From: Arthrobacter sp. S39
GTDB lineage: Bacteria; Actinomycetota; Actinomycetes; Actinomycetales; Micrococcaceae
Assembly: GCF_004320525.1 (NCBI RefSeq)
Contig: NZ_SIHX01000006.1
Span: forward strand, 62,001-126,000
Direction of reading: 5' to 3'
Length of the DNA stretch: 64,000 bases
Shown here: piece after piece, positions 7,302-18,696 of the stretch
How the letters are laid out: each line of letters begins with the position of its first letter
Position numbering within the stretch: position 1 is the stretch's first letter
Translations under genes and position numbers: made by a program
Notes under the pieces: generated by a model
The model's database searches: none
What the model was told of the DNA's origin: nothing
The model's input: the letters and a program-made list of their open reading frames with translations, nothing else

Positions 7302-10300
7302 TCAGCCGAATTCGGGGCAGGTGGGCCGCCACTCGCCAAGCGCGCCCAGGTGGCTCTCCCACTCGGTGCGGCTGAGATTGCGGCCGGCCAGCCGGCAGGC
7401 CTGACCGACGTGGAACCGCGGGTCGAGGTTCCAGACGATAATCCCGGACTTGCCGTTGATGGCGACAGCCATTCCGTCAGGTCGCAGGACGCCGGGGCTG
7501 ATGAAGGGAGCATCGGCCGGCAGGGGAGCTCCGAGCCGGATGCCGGTGGCCGTGTCGTACACCGAGACGGTCTGGTCATTGGCGCCGGCCATAAGCAACC
7601 GTCCGTCGTCGCTGACCTGCAGCAGGGATATCTCTCCGCGTGCGCCGGCGAGCGTGCGGAGGGCGCGCAGCTGTGCGTCGTAGTGGGTGATCTGCCCGCG
7701 GGCGTTCGAGCCGAAGACGGTGCCGTCGGGCGCGAGCACACTGACATCGCCGCCGGGCACGGCATCGATGAGAGTTTCACCCGTGAGTCCGTCCAGCAGG
7801 GTCATCACCGGTCCTTCCGGCGTTAAGGACGAAACCAGCACGCGCCCTGCGGTGTTGGTGGAGATGGAGCGTGGCTGGCCGTCGACGCGCAGGGTCGGCT
7901 CAACCCGTGTCATGGCCGGGGCGGCTATCGTCCAGATGGTGCCGTCAGCGAACAGCACGTGGAGCCGGTCCCCGGATGCCGCGGGCCAGAAATTCATGGC
8001 TTCGAGGGGTACCTCATCCCCGGTGATGCGCTCGCCGGTGACGGCATCCAGATATCCGAGGGCATCGGCCTCCGGAAAGTAGGCGGCAAGCACGTTCGGA
8101 GCAACCCAGCCGGCACCTTGGATCACTCCCATCCTCCGCACGCGTGCGTCGGCGTCGGCATCCCAGATGGAGAAGTCGCTGAACTCGTCACCGCGGCGCG
8201 ATCCTTGCGTGCGCGTCGCCGTGACGAGGCGTGAGCCAGTGCGGTCGTAGCGGTCGAGATTGACCTGGCCTTCGGCGATCAGTGTGGCCACCAGCCCGCT
8301 GCCGTCCAACGCCCAGCGGGTGATCACGGGCTCGGACACGCCCACGGCCACCAGCGTCCGTCCGTCCGTGGAGACCATTAACTTGCCCACGTCGCCGCGC
8401 TGCGGGTCGAACCGTGCCCCGGTCATGCCGCCGTCGACCATTGACCGCTCTTCAATTTTGCCGAAACGGTCCCCACAATACGCCGTGCCGGACGCCTTTG
8501 AGGCGGCAAGCCACGGGCAGGGCTCCGGATGGGAACTGGAGAAACCTGTGCTCCACACAATGCGGGATTCCTCGAGATCAACCGCAGCCAGGCCGTTGTT
8601 GCCGGCGCCGACCACCAAGCCGCCGCCGGCGTCGACGAGTTGGACGTCCACCGTGCCGGGGGCCGCCTGGACTTGGGACACCACCCTCCCTGTCGTGGCG
8701 TCGGCGATGCGCAGGAGGCCGTCGCTCGATCCGACGATGAGCTTTCCCGCCGAGAATGCGACGCCCACGGTTGGTGGACTGTCAGGATCCTTTGGATTGT
8801 CGATTCGGCCGCGCAGCTGCCCGTTGGAAAGATCGAGGATGCTGACGTTGCCAGTCTCGGCGTCGACGAGGGCCGCGAATCCGCCGGCCGAGTCGACCAC
8901 AAGATCGCCGCCGGTTGCGGCGACCGCGGTCGGTACGAGGACTCTGGTTCGTGCGGACAGCTCGAACGCACTGACCAAGGTGCAGCGGGCCGCCGAACCA
9001 CACACTTCACCGTCCCCCGGTACAGCGGCCACAATGCGTCGTCCGTCGGCACTCAGCCTGAGGACTGCACCTTCGACGGCGTTCCGTCCGTTGGTTGCCG
9101 ACCCGACCGGCTCGCCCACGGCCGACGTCGCAAAGTCGTGCCGCGCGATAGTCCCGTCGTTGAGAAGCACGGCCGCGCCGGTACCATCCGGCAATGCAGC
9201 AGCGACTAATCTGTCGACCCCCAAGATCCGCTGGTACCCAAGAAAGCCGGGCTCCGTGCTGAACACGCCGAGGACCGCGGACCGGGCGCGTGCGTCGTCC
9301 GGCCAGCGGCGGTAAGCCTCCACGGCCAGGAGGGCCGCCAGGTCGCGGGTGGACGTCCGCAGGGCGCTCGACTGGCCCACCATTGCTTCGAGTTGGGCCT
9401 CCTGCTGGGCGGCACGGGATTCCTCGCTGCGGCGCGAGGCCGCCACCGTTCCGTTGATAGCGAGGAGACCCGCGATGACGGCGACACCCAGCACGCCGGC
9501 GACAGTCCTCAGCAGCCGCCGGAGGCGGACGTTCTGGCGCGCATCGTTCACGGCCCGCTCCAGGCGCTCCCGTTCGCCGCGATCGGCTTCCTCGATGGAG
9601 GCGCGGATGAAGCGGGACTCGGTTCGGGTCAGATTCCCCGGCTTCTCCTCGTTGAGCTCCCTCGCCGCGACCACGCGCGCGCCGCGGTACAACTCGTCGT
9701 CGCTTTCGCCTGACTCGGCCCAGCCCACCGCCGCCCTGCTCAGGTGCTCCAGCACGCGTTGCGCTTCGCGGTCCACCTCGAGCCAGTCCCGCAGGCGGGG
9801 CCATGCGCGGCTGATCGCCTCGTGGCTGAGGCTCACCATGTCCGCCTCCACCGTGAGCAGACGCGCGGCGGCGAGCCTCCTCACGATGCTCTCAAGTCTC
9901 CTGTCGTCGGTGAACGCACGCAGAGGCAGGGGCCGGTGGACGATCGAATCGCCGGTGGTGATGGTGACGAGCCGGAGGAGAAGGAGCCGGCAGCCTTGGC
10001 GGTCGGGTTCCGTCATTGAAAGATAGAGCTGTTCGGCCGTTCGGCTGATCGACCCGCTGAGCCCGCCCGTTCCGCGGTAGGCCTCGAGCGTAAGCATGGA
10101 GCCCTCGCGCCGGGCCCAGGTCTCGGCGAGGGCATGGGCGAGCAACGGCAGGCCACCCGGGTGGGCCACGGTCTCGCTCACCATAAGATCCACCAATCCG
10201 GCTTCGAACGCCAGCGCCGCCTGCCGGGCTGGCTCTTCGATGGCGGCTGTCAGCGCGGGCCCCGCGGGCGCCGTCAGCATCTGCAGGCCTCTCGCCATGA

Positions 10301-11486
10301 GTGGGGCGATCCCCGGCTGGGTGGCGCATGCATCGAGGAGATCAGACCGGACCACGATCGCGACCTGGTGTCCTTCGTCCAGGCGCCGCGAGACGCCGGC
10401 ACAGTATTCCTCAGCCGGAACGGGCGCCGAGTCGGCGAAGGCCTCCTCGAACTGGTCGATGACGAGCAGGTGCCGCCCGCCGTTGCCGGCGCTGGGTGCC
10501 GGCAGGGGCCGGGCAGGAGTGGTGATGGTGACCTCGTTGCCGCGGCTCAGGAATACTGGTGCCACCCCGGCCCGCAGCAGCGAGGATTTGCCACACCCGG
10601 ACGGCCCGGAAACCACGCAGAATCCGTCGCGGGTGAGCCTTTCAACTGTGGCCGCGATGTCGGCATCCCTGCCGAAGAAGCGTTCCGCATCATCGATTCC
10701 GAACGGGGCGAGGCCCGGATAGGGGCACGAGGCGTCGCCATCCCCTGACACGGGCACGTCCAGGAGCCCTGGATCCTGCTGAAGAATCGCCTTTTCGAGT
10801 GCCTGAAGTTCTGCGCCGGGGTCAGCGCCGAGCTCATCCGTGAGCAGCGCGCGCACCCGGCGCAGGGTGGCCATCGCATCCCCTTGCCGCCCCGAGCGGT
10901 ACTGCGCGAGGGCCAATGCCCACCAACGGGCTTCGCGAAGGGGTTCGGCCGCGACCGAGCGTGCCGCGTCAGCCGCGACCGTGGGGTGGTCCCCGGAGGC
11001 GAGCCGGGCGCGGAGCAGGTCGTCTTCGACGCCGAGCCGTAACTCGAGGATCCTCGCGGTCTCGTCGGCGGCTCCCCGCCAACCGTTGAGCGCAGGGAAC
11101 GGGTCCACGGGCGCGATCGCCAGGGAACGCCTGAAATCGGCGACGGCGCGGCCCGGCTTCCCGCTGTCCAGATGCATCCGTCCCCGCACGATCTGGTTCT
11201 CGAACTGGGAGATATCCAGGTCGCCGTCCTCCAGCTGAAGCCGGTATCCGTTCGCTGAGGTTTCGATCCGGTCGCTGCCCACCGCACGCCGTACCACCCC
11301 GACGGATGCCTGAAGCTGCTTGCGCCACGTGCCCGGAAGATCATCGCCCCAGATGGCGTCGGCGAGTGTGGCGGTGGAGGTGACCTCGCCGTTCCGCAGC
11401 GCGAGAACGCTGAGCACGATTTGCTCACGCGGAGCGAGCCTCTGCGCACCGTCCACCTGAACGGCTCCGAGCACGGATACACCCAT
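7302..11486 (-). CDS. BTAD/nSTAND regulator with membrane helix and C-terminal beta-propeller
   Basis: A very large AfsR-like signalling protein of about 1394 residues. In order: a winged-helix DNA-binding domain (PREQIVLSVLALRNGEV, ATLADAIWGD), a bacterial transcriptional activation (BTAD) helical domain to about residue 250, a STAND-type P-loop ATPase (GPSGCGKSSLLRAG near residue 300, Walker B LLVIDQFEEAF), one membrane helix near residue 660 (VAGVLGVAVIAGLLAI), a heptad-like segment, and WD40-like repeats to the end (DGRTLVAVGV, DDGRLLMAGANDQTVSVYD). The topology puts DNA binding and ATPase inside and the propeller outside. The start is uncertain: ATG at 11486 matches the family's usual beginning, but a GTG at 11537 is also in frame. 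It is divergent from a LamG lipoprotein. Confidence 0.85.
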   Translation of the reverse strand: MGVSVLGAVQVDGAQRLAPREQIVLSVLALRNGEVTSTATLADAIWGDDLPGTWRKQLQASVGVVRRAVGSDRIETSANGYRLQLEDGDLDISQFENQIVRGRMHLDSGKPGRAVADFRRSLAIAPVDPFPALNGWRGAADETARILELRLGVEDDLLRARLASGDHPTVAADAARSVAAEPLREARWWALALAQYRSGRQGDAMATLRRVRALLTDELGADPGAELQALEKAILQQDPGLLDVPVSGDGDASCPYPGLAPFGIDDAERFFGRDADIAATVERLTRDGFCVVSGPSGCGKSSLLRAGVAPVFLSRGNEVTITTPARPLPAPSAGNGGRHLLVIDQFEEAFADSAPVPAEEYCAGVSRRLDEGHQVAIVVRSDLLDACATQPGIAPLMARGLQMLTAPAGPALTAAIEEPARQAALAFEAGLVDLMVSETVAHPGGLPLLAHALAETWARREGSMLTLEAYRGTGGLSGSISRTAEQLYLSMTEPDRQGCRLLLLRLVTITTGDSIVHRPLPLRAFTDDRRLESIVRRLAAARLLTVEADMVSLSHEAISRAWPRLRDWLEVDREAQRVLEHLSRAAVGWAESGESDDELYRGARVVAARELNEEKPGNLTRTESRFIRASIEEADRGERERLERAVNDARQNVRLRRLLRTVAGVLGVAVIAGLLAINGTVAASRRSEESRAAQQEAQLEAMVGQSSALRTSTRDLAALLAVEAYRRWPDDARARSAVLGVFSTEPGFLGYQRILGVDRLVAAALPDGTGAAVLLNDGTIARHDFATSAVGEPVGSATNGRNAVEGAVLRLSADGRRIVAAVPGDGEVCGSAARCTLVSAFELSARTRVLVPTAVAATGGDLVVDSAGGFAALVDAETGNVSILDLSNGQLRGRIDNPKDPDSPPTVGVAFSAGKLIVGSSDGLLRIADATTGRVVSQVQAAPGTVDVQLVDAGGGLVVGAGNNGLAAVDLEESRIVWSTGFSSSHPEPCPWLAASKASGTAYCGDRFGKIEERSMVDGGMTGARFDPQRGDVGKLMVSTDGRTLVAVGVSEPVITRWALDGSGLVATLIAEGQVNLDRYDRTGSRLVTATRTQGSRRGDEFSDFSIWDADADARVRRMGVIQGAGWVAPNVLAAYFPEADALGYLDAVTGERITGDEVPLEAMNFWPAASGDRLHVLFADGTIWTIAAPAMTRVEPTLRVDGQPRSISTNTAGRVLVSSLTPEGPVMTLLDGLTGETLIDAVPGGDVSVLAPDGTVFGSNARGQITHYDAQLRALRTLAGARGEISLLQVSDDGRLLMAGANDQTVSVYDTATGIRLGAPLPADAPFISPGVLRPDGMAVAINGKSGIIVWNLDPRFHVGQACRLAGRNLSRTEWESHLGALGEWRPTCPEFG

Positions 11487-11597
11487 GAGGCATTGTCGGC
11501 GTGCCCGGAGAGCAGAGTCAATGGAGCCAAGATTCACGCATACCGGATGGATACCGGCCCGGCCGGTGCGGATACCGCCGGGTGTGACGATGCAGGC

Positions 11598-12992
11598 ATG
11601 AATACAACATCGAAAGTGACTTCCCGACGCCGGCGCCCCACCGCGGCGGTAATCCTTGCGAGCGTCCTGCTCGGGGCGCTCGGCGCCTGCACCTCTGGTG
11701 ACCAGCTCGGTGCCGCGAACGTCTGGTCCCTAACTCGGCCCGAAGCAACGGCCGGTGGCGTGGTCCTTTCCGTCGAAGACGGTGCCCGGTGGACAGGCGA
11801 CGGCCTGCAGGTGGGCGGCGTCGGCTACGCCAGCACGCCGGCGCCTGGCCCCATCGCCACGGATTCAAGCTTCACGGTGAGCGCCTGGGTACGTCCCACC
11901 GGGCAGCCCAAAGAGTACGCCACGGTCCTGAGCCAGGCCGGTGTAGTGGCTGGCGCATTTTTCCTGGGCGTGGCAGAGGGGTTCTGGTCGTTCTCGGTTA
12001 AACCCGGGGATGGCAACGGTGGCAGCTTCGTGACCAACCGCGACCGGGCGTCACGAGTCGAGGTGAAACCGGGCGCCTGGGTCCATCTCGCCGGAGTCTA
12101 TGATTCCGCCGGTGGGCGGGCGCACTTTTTCCTCAACGGCTATCCGGCCAGCGTCGACGGTGTAGCCACCGCCCCCGTGTTCGCCGCGAAAGGTCCACTT
12201 CTGTTCGGCCGCGGCCAGGCGCACGGAGAAGCTGAGGGCTTCTTCGACGGCACCCTTGCTGACGTGAGGACCTGGCCGCGTGCCCTTGACGCGGCGGAGG
12301 TGAATGCCGCTGCGCTGATCGCTGCGCCGGATGGCGCCACACTCGATCGGCCGGAACAGTCGGGAGCGTCGGCCTGCCCGAATCCGCACGGTGGCGTCTG
12401 CCTGGGTCCCCTCAGCACGGGTACCCACTCAACGACGTCCTTTGCACCGAAACTGTCGTACACAGTCCCTGAAGAATGGACCAATGGTGAGGACCTGCCA
12501 GGCAATGTCCTGCTGGGCCGGACCGACGATCCGGAGACAGGCGTCTGGGGCGGCAGCTACATCGGCGTGTACCAGAACGTCCGTGCCGCGTCACCCTGCG
12601 GCGAAGAGGCCCAGCCCGGGGTCGGTACGAGCGCGGCGGAACTCGCCGCGTGGTACCGCACCGTGCCGGGCCTCGAATTCGTGGGAGACGTGCCCGTATC
12701 AGTAGGTGGTTTGTCCGGCTTCGCCCTGGACTTGCGGGTGCGTGACGGCTGGACGAGCCCCTGCCCGCTCGACGGCGTCATCCATGCGGTTCCCGTCATC
12801 ATCGGCGGCGGCGTTTCCGACCTGCACCACGTCATGGGCGGACCACTGGAAATGCGACTTATCGTCCTCGATTGGGAGGGAGGAAACGTCGCGATCGAGG
12901 TGACCACGGTGCTCGAGCAACACAGCCTCGTGGACTATCTCGGGCAAGCCGGAGCCGGCGCAGTGGTCGATTCCTTCAAGTTCGGTTCATGA
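11598..12992 (+). CDS. LamG-domain surface lipoprotein
   Basis: 464 residues, probably anchored outside the membrane: arginine-rich N-terminus, hydrophobic helix and lipobox LGAC (Cys31). Residues about 70-260 form a concanavalin-like LamG fold (FTVSAWVRPTGQPKEYATVL, GAWVHLAGVYD, ADVRTWPRALDAAEV). The C-terminal 150 residues are a separate domain I do not recognise, with cysteines that could pair outside the cell. The ATG at 11598 was chosen because the signal peptide starts there; the open frame further upstream crosses the divergent promoter. Its start is about 110 bases from that of the giant nSTAND regulator, suggesting a surface partner or target. Confidence 0.8.
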   Translation: MNTTSKVTSRRRRPTAAVILASVLLGALGACTSGDQLGAANVWSLTRPEATAGGVVLSVEDGARWTGDGLQVGGVGYASTPAPGPIATDSSFTVSAWVRPTGQPKEYATVLSQAGVVAGAFFLGVAEGFWSFSVKPGDGNGGSFVTNRDRASRVEVKPGAWVHLAGVYDSAGGRAHFFLNGYPASVDGVATAPVFAAKGPLLFGRGQAHGEAEGFFDGTLADVRTWPRALDAAEVNAAALIAAPDGATLDRPEQSGASACPNPHGGVCLGPLSTGTHSTTSFAPKLSYTVPEEWTNGEDLPGNVLLGRTDDPETGVWGGSYIGVYQNVRAASPCGEEAQPGVGTSAAELAAWYRTVPGLEFVGDVPVSVGGLSGFALDLRVRDGWTSPCPLDGVIHAVPVIIGGGVSDLHHVMGGPLEMRLIVLDWEGGNVAIEVTTVLEQHSLVDYLGQAGAGAVVDSFKFGS

Positions 12993-13021
12993 CGGCGTCG
13001 CTCGGCAAAGCAGTTAAGGTG

Positions 13022-13056
13022 CCCCGGGCCGGGCCGCGTTGGGGGCCGGCCCGGGG
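13022..13056. terminator. Bidirectional terminator between lamG lipoprotein and katG
   Basis: An 11-base inverted repeat (CCCCGGGCCGG at 13022-13032 and its complement at 13046-13056) sits in the 83-base gap between two convergent genes. The stem is all G-C and lacks a clear T-run. Confidence 0.55.
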
Positions 13057-13075
13057 TCGGGTTCGTTGCGGTCTG

Positions 13076-15370
<2,295 letters not shown>

Positions 15371-15473
15371 CTATGGCCGAGGCCGCGGTCGGACTCGGGC
15401 AACCGGTCTAACCTTCCCATTTGACCACTTAAGGGCCGCGCGGGGGAGGGGTAATCATAAGGTCGCCAACGCA

Positions 15474-15521
15474 AAAGGCAGGACGGCCCGCTGGTGTGCA
15501 CCAGCTGGCCGTCCTGCCTTT
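15474..15521. terminator. Large hairpin terminator downstream of the MHS transporter
   Basis: A perfect 15-base outer stem (15474-15488 with 15507-15521, AAAGGCAGGACGGCC and complement) encloses a second 6-base stem (CTGGTG/CACCAG, 15491-15504). A-rich and T-rich flanks make it work in either direction. It separates katG's promoter side from the 3' end of the transporter. Confidence 0.8.
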
Positions 15522-15546
15522 ATTGCATTGTCACGAAACCGGGAAG

Positions 15547-16908
15547 TTACCTCGGATCCGCCCGGTGGGCTTCGAGGTCCTCGAGTGACTTGCCCCGGGT
15601 GTCGGGGGACAGGAGGGCCGCCAGGGCAGCGACGACGCAGATGCCGAACGTGGCCAGCCCGATAACCAAGGGAACGTTCGCCGTTCCGGGGGGAGCGATG
15701 GCCGTGAAGATGCTCGGGAAGAACGATGCGATCATGAGGCCCAGGTTTTGCGACACGGCGAAGCCGGTCACCCGGATCCGCATGGGGAACTGCTCCTGGA
15801 AGAACGTGGCGAAGGTTGCGTTCCACATCTGGAAGAAAATTCCCTGCACAATCACGATGCACACGAAGACCAGCGCGAGGCTCTTTTGCTCGATTGCCCA
15901 CAGGTATCCGCCCGCCAGCAGGCCGCCGCCGATGCCGCCGGCCACCATCAGCATGCGCCGGCCGATTTTGTCGGACAGGCCGCCGAACAGCGGGATGGTG
16001 GCAACGGCCACAATGTTGGCCACGAGGGTCACCCAGAGGAATTCGCTGCTGGAGAAGCCAATGCCGTAGCCCTTCTGGGTGGCGTAGGAAACACCAAAGA
16101 TGAGCGTGGCCATGCCAATCACGTTGGTGAAGGTCATCAGGACACAGCGGACCAGGACCCACGGGTAGGAGCGCAGGAGGTCAACGAGCGGGAACCGGGG
16201 CTTTGCCTTGCCCTTTTCGGACTGCGCCAGATACGCCGGCGGCTCCTGCACGCGACGGCGAATGAAGTAGCCGGCCAGGATCACAAAGGCGCTGAGCAGG
16301 AACGGGATCCGCCAACCCCAGGACTGGAACTGGTCGGCCGGAAGAAGTGCGGAGAGTGGAAGCAGGACAGCGGTGGCCAGGATCGATCCGACCTGCGTGC
16401 CCTGCAGGCTGAAGCTCGCGAAGAAGCCGCGCCGGGCATCTGGGGAGTGCTCTACGATCATGGCGCTGGCTCCGCCGAGTTCGCCTGCCACCGCGAACCC
16501 CTGGATCAGCCGGAGGATCACCAGCAGGACCGGTGCCAGGACGCCCACCTGGCCGTACGTGGGCAGGAGTCCAACGGCGAAGGTGGCGAAGCCCATCAGC
16601 AGCATGGCAAAGACAAGCACCTGTTTGCGGCCGTGCCTGTCCCCGTAGGCGCCCAGGACAACGGCGCCCACCGGGCGGGAGACGTATCCCACGGCATACG
16701 TCGCGAGTGAGGCGATGATCGCCACGGTGGGGTTCTCTGTGGGGAAGAAGATGGCAGGGAAGACGAGGGTTGCGGCCAAGGAGTACAGCGCGAAGTCGTA
16801 GTACTCCAGCGCGCTTCCGATCCAGCCGCTCATCGCGGCTTTCTTCGGATCCCGGCGTCCGTTTTCGGCTTCGAGGATGGGGCGGGTGTTCCCGCGGGTG
16901 GTGCTCAT
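15547..16908 (-). CDS. MHS-family major facilitator (metabolite:H+ symporter)
   Basis: Proton-coupled uptake carrier for a small organic acid or related solute, 453 residues and 12 membrane helices. Family marks are SGWIGSALEYYDFALYSLAA at the first helix, the loop motif GAYGDRHGRKQVLV, and GFAVAGELGGASAMIVEHSP. AAGGAAA precedes the ATG. Within MHS carriers the substrate (citrate, shikimate, alpha-ketoglutarate, proline/betaine) cannot be told from these motifs. No catabolic gene is adjacent. A LacI-type palindrome lies 105 bases upstream, hinting at control by a remote regulator. Confidence 0.9.
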   Translation of the reverse strand: MSTTRGNTRPILEAENGRRDPKKAAMSGWIGSALEYYDFALYSLAATLVFPAIFFPTENPTVAIIASLATYAVGYVSRPVGAVVLGAYGDRHGRKQVLVFAMLLMGFATFAVGLLPTYGQVGVLAPVLLVILRLIQGFAVAGELGGASAMIVEHSPDARRGFFASFSLQGTQVGSILATAVLLPLSALLPADQFQSWGWRIPFLLSAFVILAGYFIRRRVQEPPAYLAQSEKGKAKPRFPLVDLLRSYPWVLVRCVLMTFTNVIGMATLIFGVSYATQKGYGIGFSSSEFLWVTLVANIVAVATIPLFGGLSDKIGRRMLMVAGGIGGGLLAGGYLWAIEQKSLALVFVCIVIVQGIFFQMWNATFATFFQEQFPMRIRVTGFAVSQNLGLMIASFFPSIFTAIAPPGTANVPLVIGLATFGICVVAALAALLSPDTRGKSLEDLEAHRADPR

Positions 16909-17012
16909 GTGGATGTATTTCCTTCGTCGTCATCGGCAAGGAACCGGAGCTGTTCTGTTCCGGATGGTCAGCGTGACCGTGACTGGTTCAAGAGCTTGGA
17001 AAGCCCTTTCCC

Positions 17013-17029
17013 TTGAATCGTTTCATCAA
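17013..17029. promoter_or_regulatory. LacI-type palindrome upstream of the MHS transporter
   Basis: TTGAATCGTTTCATCAA contains the TGAA-TCGT-TTCA arrangement common to LacI-family operators and lies 105 bases ahead of the transporter start. No regulator gene is adjacent. Confidence 0.35.
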
Positions 17030-17150
17030 GAATATGACGTGATCCGGGTTACGTCAAAAGCGGCGCGGTGCATCCTGAACCGGCGGCTACCCCGCTACCG
17101 GCGCCGGCGGGCTACTGGATCACCACGGGCGCTTCCCCCACTGTGGCTTC

Positions 17151-17471
17151 CTAGTGGACGGCACCCAGCTCGATGAGTAGGACACCGCCGATGATAAGGC
17201 CGAGCCCGAGCATCATGACGGGCGTGATCGTCTCCTTGAAGAAGACGCGGCTTCCTACGGCGGTCAGGGCGACGCCGGCGGCGGCCCAGATGCCGTAGGC
17301 AACGCCGAGGCTCATTCCCTGGTCCAGGGTGAACGTGAGCAGCGTGAATGCCAGGAAGTACCCGACGCCGACAGGTATGTACCAGCGTCGCTTACCGGTG
17401 GACGCGACACGCAGCAACAGGGTGGCGCACACCTCGGTAAGGATTGCCCCCGCCAGCAGCAGCCACATCAT
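17151..17471 (-). CDS. Small multidrug resistance (SMR) exporter subunit, distal
   Basis: 106 residues with four membrane helices. The family glutamate is in the first helix (LLAGAILTEVCATLLLRVA) and the GIWAAAGVALTA signature follows in helix 3. The ATG overlaps the stop of the preceding SMR gene as ATGA, so the two are co-translated. Paired SMR genes such as YkkCD or EbrAB form heterodimers that export cations or guanidinium-like compounds by proton exchange. The substrate here is not known, and I see no guanidine riboswitch upstream. Confidence 0.9.
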   Translation of the reverse strand: MMWLLLAGAILTEVCATLLLRVASTGKRRWYIPVGVGYFLAFTLLTFTLDQGMSLGVAYGIWAAAGVALTAVGSRVFFKETITPVMMLGLGLIIGGVLLIELGAVH

Positions 17472-17824
17472 GGGCCGACCATTTCCTTTGCCGGCTCTTC
17501 GGCCGGCGTCTTGTGCGATCCGAGTTCAACGCAGAGCACCCCGCCGATGACCATGGCGACTCCGATCAGCATCATGGGGGTCAGTGCTTCGCCAAAAATG
17601 ATGGCGGCCAGCAACACGGTGAGTGTTACTCCCAGCGCAGCCCAGATGCCATAAGCAACTCCGAGGCCCAGGCCCTTGCGGAGGACTCCTGCGAGGAAGG
17701 CAAAGGAAGCGGTGTAACCGACAACAACCACCACGAAGAAAGCAGGATTATCCAGGGCCGCTTTCAAGGAAAGGGATGCAGTCACCTCACTCAGGATCGC
17801 GCCGGCGAGAAGAATCCACTTCAT
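17468..17824 (-). CDS. SMR exporter subunit, proximal
   Basis: 118 residues, four membrane helices, with the conserved glutamate in LLAGAILSEVTASLSLKAA and the YGIWAALGVTLTVLL signature. The C-terminal tail (HKTPAEEPAKEMVGP) is longer and more charged than that of its partner, as often seen in heterodimeric SMR pairs where the subunits insert in opposite orientations. AAGGA lies nine bases ahead of the ATG. Transcribed before the 106-residue partner, with a four-base overlap. Confidence 0.9.
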   Translation of the reverse strand: MKWILLAGAILSEVTASLSLKAALDNPAFFVVVVVGYTASFAFLAGVLRKGLGLGVAYGIWAALGVTLTVLLAAIIFGEALTPMMLIGVAMVIGGVLCVELGSHKTPAEEPAKEMVGP

Positions 17825-17899
17825 TTATTTAGTCCTTGAGAATCATCGGGGCTTGGTCCCCGTGAGTGCAACGGCGTGAGTGCAGTTGGTGTTCCCGGC

Positions 17900-17928
17900 C
17901 TTCCCACCCAACGAAGACAGGTGGGAAG
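17900..17928. terminator. Hairpin after the cysteine hydrolase gene
   Basis: CTTCCCACC at 17900-17908 pairs with GGTGGGAAG at 17920-17928 across an 11-base loop, just beyond the stop of the minus-strand hydrolase. Confidence 0.6.
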
Positions 17929-17942
17929 CCGAGGACCGCTGG

Positions 17943-18581
17943 TTACGCCTGGGGGACCAGCTGGGAGCCGGCCACCGCTGAGCTGCCGAGGTCACTCCTC
18001 GTCAGGGCCTGGCGGCTGTCCAGCGCCTCAATCCAAGCAGCAGTGTCCGCCACCGCCGCCCAGTTCGAGTTCAGCAGTGTAAGAAGTGTCGTGTGGACAG
18101 TTTTTGCGTCAGCAAAACCTGCATCGTTGGCGAGACTAATGGCCCCGGTGGCATCTGAGAGAACCTCGGTGCTGAAGCCGAGGAGCTCTGCCTCCACGGC
18201 TGAGGCGAGCACGCAGTTGTTGGTCATGTAGCCCACCAGGGTGACCGTGTCGACGTCGTGCTCCCGCAGCCAGGTGGCGAGGTCCGTGCCGGCGTACACG
18301 GACCCGTACTGCTTGACCACTGGCTTCCATGCGGCCGTTTTGCGGCGTTCGATCTCCGGGTGCAGGTCGAACTCCGGCGTGCCGGGCGCAAAGGCCGGCG
18401 CGCCAACACCGGCGGAGTGCTGGATCACGGCGATGGGAATTCCGGCGGCGGTGGCAGCGTCTACTGCCCGCGCAATCGTGGGCAGCGACTCCTGGTGGGG
18501 CGGGTACTGGATTTCAAGCGGGCCGCCGAAGTACTGCTGCTGCACGTCGATGAGGATGAGGGCGCGGCGGGGGCTGGTCAT
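17943..18581 (-). CDS. Isochorismatase-family cysteine hydrolase
   Basis: 212-residue alpha/beta hydrolase with the family triad: Asp in ALILIDVQQQYF, Lys in VVKQYGSVYAGTDL and the nucleophilic Cys in VGYMTNNCVLASAVEAELLG. The cis-peptide-like MTNNC block is typical. Such enzymes cleave amides or ethers (nicotinamidase, ureidoacrylate or carbamoyl compounds); which one is unknown here. GGGAGA precedes the ATG. It is divergent from a GlxA-type AraC regulator, an arrangement often seen for inducible hydrolases, so that regulator probably controls it. Confidence 0.88.
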   Translation of the reverse strand: MTSPRRALILIDVQQQYFGGPLEIQYPPHQESLPTIARAVDAATAAGIPIAVIQHSAGVGAPAFAPGTPEFDLHPEIERRKTAAWKPVVKQYGSVYAGTDLATWLREHDVDTVTLVGYMTNNCVLASAVEAELLGFSTEVLSDATGAISLANDAGFADAKTVHTTLLTLLNSNWAAVADTAAWIEALDSRQALTRSDLGSSAVAGSQLVPQA

Positions 18582-18696
18582 GTTCTTGGTTCTCCCTGAT
18601 GGTTTGCGTGCCGCCTTCTGGCGACGTCTCCACTCTTCCTGCTGCCGACGAATGAAAACAGTGGCACGCAGGCGGATATACGATGAAATCGGGCCA

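Noticed and set aside
17825..17899. Possible guanidine riboswitch ahead of the SMR pair
   Set aside because: Only a GGGG/CCCC hairpin is present; the ACGR loops of mini-ykkC and the class I and III cores are absent.
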